64,000 nucleotides of DNA, from assembly GCA_026874595.1 (NCBI GenBank), contig CM049306.1:14283019-14347018 (forward strand). Direction: 5' to 3'. The notes under the pieces are model-generated. The model was not told the origin of the DNA. It did not search any database and worked only from the letters and a program-made list of their open reading frames with translations. Below, in pieces: positions 59,311 through 64,000 of the stretch. How positions within the stretch are numbered: position 1 is the first letter of the stretch; each line of letters begins with the position of its first letter. The translations under genes and the position numbers were made by a program. The stretch is from Sipunculus nudus (taxonomy: Eukaryota > Annelida > Sipuncula > Golfingiida > Sipunculidae).

Positions 59311-61270
59311 AACAAGGCCTACAGGCCTAATGCAAACCTGTGCATTTGGAAATACACCAGGTATAATGCTTCAATGCTGGACCATTACTTTTCATGTATA
59401 TGAACAATGCAAGTACTAAACATTTTGTAAAAGAAACAATTACACCAACATCCCTGCTGAAATTCTGGCACTGGTGCACACAACACAAAAACCATTGTAG
59501 CTGACACCACCAGTCTTGTATACTTCGAAGCTATCAGAGATAAACACATATGCCAATTTTCAGACTGATATAACAAACCCCTCCTGAGAAATAAGCAGGA
59601 ACACACATTGTGCAAAAATTATTGTAGGTGGCACCACCAGTCTTGTATACAACAAAGCTATTCGATATGTATAAATATGCCCAATTTCAGGCTGATATAT
59701 CAAATTCCACTGTAGAAATAAGCAGGCACATACACTGTGCAAAAGTCAATGTACATGGTACCACCTGTCTTGTAAATGAGAATACCATCAAAGATGCATA
59801 GACAGGTCAAAATATCAGTCCAATACATCAAACTTCCCCAGAATCTGATGCACTGGGCTGACAAGGCTTAGGTGAGTAAGGCAGTTGCCCCTGTGTGACC
59901 TGTGACAAATTGCTGCCTCAAGCTACTGCACTGAGTGAACTTTTGACCTGCACCTGTCTAGACTGAGTGAACTTTTGACCTGTAACTGGCTGCACTGAGT
60001 TAACTCTTGACCTGTTGCATAATCTGACACAGTTGGCAGTCTGCCAAAGCTATAATTAGATTCAGGCTGAACTTTGGTGCCAAATATGATGCAGTGAGCA
60101 GTCTGCCAAAGCTATAAATAAAATGCAGCTACTGCACTGAGTGAACTCTTGACCTATACCTGGCTGCACTTCTTCCAATCCTGGCACTGTGCCAAAACTA
60201 TTTATAGAGCTGATATCATCTTGGCTAATGGCCAACATCAAGGCACTGGCAATCTGCCAATGGTAAACCAAGTGCTGCCATCTGTACACAAAAGTGGTCC
60301 CTACTTGAAATAACTTTGAAATTTATTTTCCCAATACAAAATGCTTTTCAGCTGACTTTTTATAAAAAAAGAAATCAGGAATATATGTAAAATTATTACG
60401 GATGCATACTGAATGCAAAATTAAAATACAGATGTATCTCATTGATGGCAAATTCTTGATTTAAGTTGAGTAGGGATACCAATAATTTATAATCCATGTA
60501 CAGTTGTCTTTATATAGCCACAGAGAGCTGAATATGCATGATTGTATCATTGCCTGGTATGATGAATAACTTAAATCATAAACCTAAATTTTTTAAAAGC
60601 TTTTAAAAAAACTTTCTTGTCAATATTAACCATAGATAACCTGAAATCTAAATGTCTAGTGGCATGATGTAATAGAAGCTGATAACTTGTGCCAGGCTAG
60701 ATGTAACAGCATCACACAGCTAACATATATGGTAAAATGACTCATTTCAATCTCCATAATTCAGCCAAAAATCATTCATGTGGAACCATTAATGACAATT
60801 ATTATAAGAATTATTGTAGGAATTATACTTGTAAAATATTTAACAAACTGGCTTAAGTGGCATCAGTCGAAAAATGTTTCACAGGTTTATAACTCATAAA
60901 GGACTATACAGCATCTGGCTAAGTTCAGCTTCCCGTAACTCAGCCAAAAAGCACTGAACCAAAACCATTTGAACTACCTTGAATTATCAACATCTGTGGA
61001 TGATTAATGTGTGAGATTTAAGAATTTGGCCCAGTGGTTTTTGAGAAGATCTTTGTAGCCACTGAGCTAAAATGGGCTGTTATGGTAAATGACTAAATTC
61101 AGCTTCCCATAACTTAGCCAAAAGTCACTGAAAAGAGGCCATTTGAACAAACTTCAGAAAGCACTACCCTAGGATCATTTTTGTGGGATATTAAACATTT
61201 TGGCCATATGGTTTCAGAGAAGAAGTTTTTTGTAGCCTTTAGTGTGGTACAGGCCTGATGACCCTCTACA
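59311..61270. repeat. Composite repeat, copy B
   Basis: Begins with an R6 module (59311-about 59495), then GTAGCTGACACCACC and GTAGGTGGCACCACC units, then the same order as copy A: 32-bp minisatellite, TTGGCAGTCTGCCAA at 60033-60047, the 75-codon block (60062-60289), the AT-rich block and the 'taagttcagcttccc' units. From 60040 to 61250 it aligns with 37830-39050 at an almost constant offset of about 2210-2211 with few gaps. It ends at 'gatgaccctctaca', exactly where a new R6 module starts, whereas copies A and C' run on. Confidence 0.85.
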
Positions 61271-62340
61271 AACAAGGCCTACAGGCCTAATGCGAACCTG
61301 TGCATTGGGAAATACACCAGGTATAATGCTTCAATGCTGGACCATTACTTTTCATGTATATGAACTATGCAAGTACTAAACATTTTGAATAAGAAACAAT
61401 TACACAAACATAACTGCTGAAATTCTGGCTTAGGTGCACACAACACTAAAAAGATTGTAGCTGGCACCACCAGTCTTGTATATAAGGAAGCTATCAGAGA
61501 TATATACATACGCCCAATTTCAGACTGATATATCAAACCCCTCCTGAGAAAAACGTGTGCAAAAGTCATGGTAGGTGGCGACACCTGTCTTGTGAGCGAG
61601 AAAGCCATCAAAGACACATAGACAGGTCAAAATATTAGGCCTATACATCAAACTTACCTTGAGTCTGATGCATGGGTCTGACCAGGCTTAGGTGAGAAAG
61701 GCTGTTGCCCCGAGTGAACTGTGACAAATTGCTTGCTCAGACTACTGCACTGAGTGAACTCATGACCTGCACCTGGCTAGACTGAGTGAACTTTTGACCT
61801 GTTGCATAATCTGACACAGTAGGCAGTCTGCCAAAGCTATAAATAGAATGCAGCTACTGCACTGAGTAAACTCCTGACCCATACCTGGCTGCACTGAGTG
61901 AACTCTTGACCTGTTGCCTAATCTGATACAGTTGGCAGTCTGCCAAAGCTATTAATAGATCCAGACTGACCTCTAGCCTGTTGCCAAATCTGAAATAGTA
62001 GCCACACCATTGCATAAGCTCATGCAGGGGCCCTGCCCTGAGGGGCTTGACACCCATGAAGTGATCACATGGTGCCCATGAGGTGTTCACATGTCACCCA
62101 TGAGGTGATCACATGCCATGTGCTTGGCTGCACTGATTGAACTCTTGACCTATATCTGGCTGCACTAAATGAACTCTTGATCTGTTCCCAAATCTGAAAC
62201 AGTTGGCAGTTTCTCAACCTATTTAAAGATACAGATTCAATCTTGGCCTGTTGATATATCTGTTTACACATACTGAAAGACTTTGGTTAAAATTTCTTTT
62301 TTCAAGCCAACATATTCATAAACTTTTTATCAAAATATCT
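61271..62340. repeat. Composite repeat, copy C front part
   Basis: R6 module, one or two array units (61455-61640), then expanded 'ctgcactgagtgaactcttg' units with TTGGCAGTCTGCCAA at 61932-61946. A local 22-bp minisatellite 'cccatgaggtgatcacatg' (starts 62053, 62075, 62097) is found only in this copy. The 75-codon block is missing. Confidence 0.75.
62053..62118 (+). repeat. 22-bp minisatellite, three copies
   Basis: 'cccatgaagtgatcacatgg', 'cccatgaggtgttcacatg' and 'cccatgaggtgatcacatg' at exact 22-base steps. Confidence 0.85.
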
Positions 62341-62780
62341 AGAATAATAAAAGATGCAGTACTTTCATTGTTAAAGGTCCAATAGTTCTGCCAAAAATCA
62401 TTCTAGTAAACTTGAACAAAGGCCACATAGGAATAATTTTTGTGCTGGTGATGATAGCTCTGGCTGTTTCTGAGACTGTCATTTTAGTATGCTTTTTTGG
62501 ACAGATGACTAAGTTCAACTTCCTGAACAAAATTGAGGGAGATGGTATAAAAGATTAATTCTGTGAAATATTGAACAATTTGGCTTGAGTGTTTCGGAGG
62601 AGAAAATTTTTAAAGGGTTTTTTTAGCTTTTTCTCTATAAAATTTAAGAAAAATTTCAGATGGCTAATTTTTTGCATTGAATTTCATGATGCTAGCTCCA
62701 ATCATTTTCAATATAGTATGGGTAAACGTACAGAAGACAAACGCCCCCACACCATCACATTAGTTCACAGGTTCACTAAA
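62341..62780. repeat. Composite repeat, tail fragment D
   Basis: 'ggtgatgatagctctggctg', 'gagactgtcattttagtatg', 'ctaagttcaacttcctg' and 'gaaatattgaacaatttggc' align with 39140-39540 of copy A, with an internal deletion. The end 'ttcacaggttcactaa' corresponds to copy A 'cgcacaggttcgctaac'. Confidence 0.75.
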
Positions 62781-64000
62781 AATTAATACAGATGCATATT
62801 GAATGCAAAACTGTAATACAGATACATCTCACTGATGGCAAAATCTTGAATTAATTTGACTATGGATACCAATTATTTATAATCCATGTACAGCCGTCTT
62901 TATATACCCACAGAGAGCTGTATAGCTGTGATTGTAAACATTGCCTGGCATGAGGAATATCTAAAAATCATAAATATACATTTTTTAAAAGCTTTTAAAA
63001 AACATTCTTGTCAATATTAACTATAGATAACCTGAAATCTAAATGTCTAGAGGCATGATGTAATAACTGGTGCCAGTCTAGATGTATCTAGATGTATCTG
63101 TGTATCTGCTTCACACAGCTAACATATATGGTAAAATGACTCAATTGAACCTTTATAATTCAGCCAAAATTCATTCTTTGGAACCATAAAAGACAATTAT
63201 TATAAGAATTATTCAGGATTATTCTTGTAAAATATTAAACAAATTGGCCTCAGTAGGATCAGTCAAAAAAAATTTTACAGGTTTATAACTCATATGGGAA
63301 AATAAAGCAAAATGGCTAAGTTAAGCTTCCCATAACTCAGCCAAAAATCACTGAACCAAAACCATTTGAACAAACTTGAATTATCAACATCTAAGGATAA
63401 TTAATGTGTGAGATTTAAGAATTAGGCCCCGTGGTTTTTGAGGAGAAGATCTTTGTAGCCACTGAGCTAAAATGGGCTGTTACAGCATATGACTAAATTC
63501 AGCTTCCCATAACTCATCCAAAAGTCACTGAACTTAGACCATTTGAACAAATTTCAGAAAGCACTACCCTAGGATCATTTCTGTGCGATATTAAACTATT
63601 TGGCCATATGGTTTCAGAGAAGAAGGTTTTTGTAGCCGTCAGTATGATACCGGCACTGATGACCCCTGTACAAAAAAGGTCGATGCAGGTGGCGCCACCA
63701 ATACCTCAATTTCAGATATGTCTCATGTGAACAACATTGGCATAAAATTTGGTGATGATAGCTCCAGCCATTTCTGAGATTGTAATTTTAGTATGCTTTT
63801 ATGGACAGATGACTAAGTTCAACTTCCTGTAACTCGGCCAAAAATCACCGAACTAAACCATTCAAACAAACTTGAGAAAGATTATTCCAGGAATCATTTC
63901 TGTGAAATATTGGACAATTTGGCTGAATAGTTTCAAAGAAGAAGATTTTTAAAGCTTTTTTAGCTTTTTCCCTATAAAATCTAAGAAAATGCAGTTAGCC
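62781..64000. repeat. Composite repeat, copy C', cut by window end
   Basis: Aligns with 38190-39374 of copy A ('gatgcatattgaatgcaaaa', 'tataatccatgtacag', 'aacatatatggtaaaatgac', four 'aagttcagcttccc' units). It contains 'gcaggtggcgccaccaat' with an intact palindromic core at 63688-63699. It follows fragment D directly, so tail-to-head tandem copies continue past the window. Confidence 0.85.

Overview
The window looks like a piece of an animal nuclear genome, most likely a lophotrochozoan and probably a mollusc (bivalve or gastropod). It is AT-rich, has no long open reading frames, no operon-like gene packing, no rRNA and no true tRNA gene. It is crowded with interspersed repeats, AT and poly-G microsatellites, minisatellites and short non-autonomous DNA transposons. 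The mollusc assignment is inference. It rests on a tRNA-headed SINE whose body recalls bivalve MetaSINE/BivaMD elements, on repeats of the 'gtgacctttgacc...ctcaaaatcaatagg' type, and on elements ending in GACGGACGG runs plus a hairpin. No protein-coding gene can be supported: the longest open frame is 126 codons and none shows a recognisable domain. The window is best read as intergenic DNA or the inside of a very long intron.

Layout. 1-7.5 kb: mostly unannotatable AT-rich DNA with a poly-G-bearing repeat (R1) and a ~550-bp repeat (R2). 7.5-9.6 kb: the SINE, then a repeat whose arms alternate in orientation. 11.3-12.8 kb: a ~340-bp tandem satellite ending in a hairpin tail. 15.1-15.6 kb: a ~55-64-bp minisatellite. 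19.7-25.1 kb: microsatellites, a second R1 copy, a hairpin-tailed element and a probable mariner-like MITE. 25-31 kb: nothing recognisable. 31.1-39.5 kb: a modular repeat block with two Helitron-type 3' ends (CTAG plus hairpin), dimeric ~280-bp satellite arrays with a GGTGGCGCCACC palindrome, two abutting Harbinger-type MITEs and a ~2-kb composite repeat. 41.2-41.8 kb: an 85-bp minisatellite. 44.6-46.1 kb: a complete transposon with ~190-245-bp terminal inverted repeats and a perfect 9-bp target duplication. 48.9 kb: a piggyBac-type MITE. 52.0-52.4 kb: a ~140-bp tandem repeat. 57.4 kb: a CpG-rich Harbinger-type element. 58.1-64 kb: a third Helitron-type module, then two or more further copies of the composite repeat, running off the window end.

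The most interesting content is the modular repeat system at 31-39.5 and 58-64 kb. Helitron-like ends, palindrome-tipped modules, dimeric arrays and a larger composite unit recur in different orders. The GGTGGCGCCACC core also occurs in an otherwise different satellite 20 kb away. Secondary themes are perfect nuclear-receptor-type sites (DR1, and one palindromic ERE-type site) in or near repeats, and CpG-decay variants of the palindromic core that suggest germline methylation.
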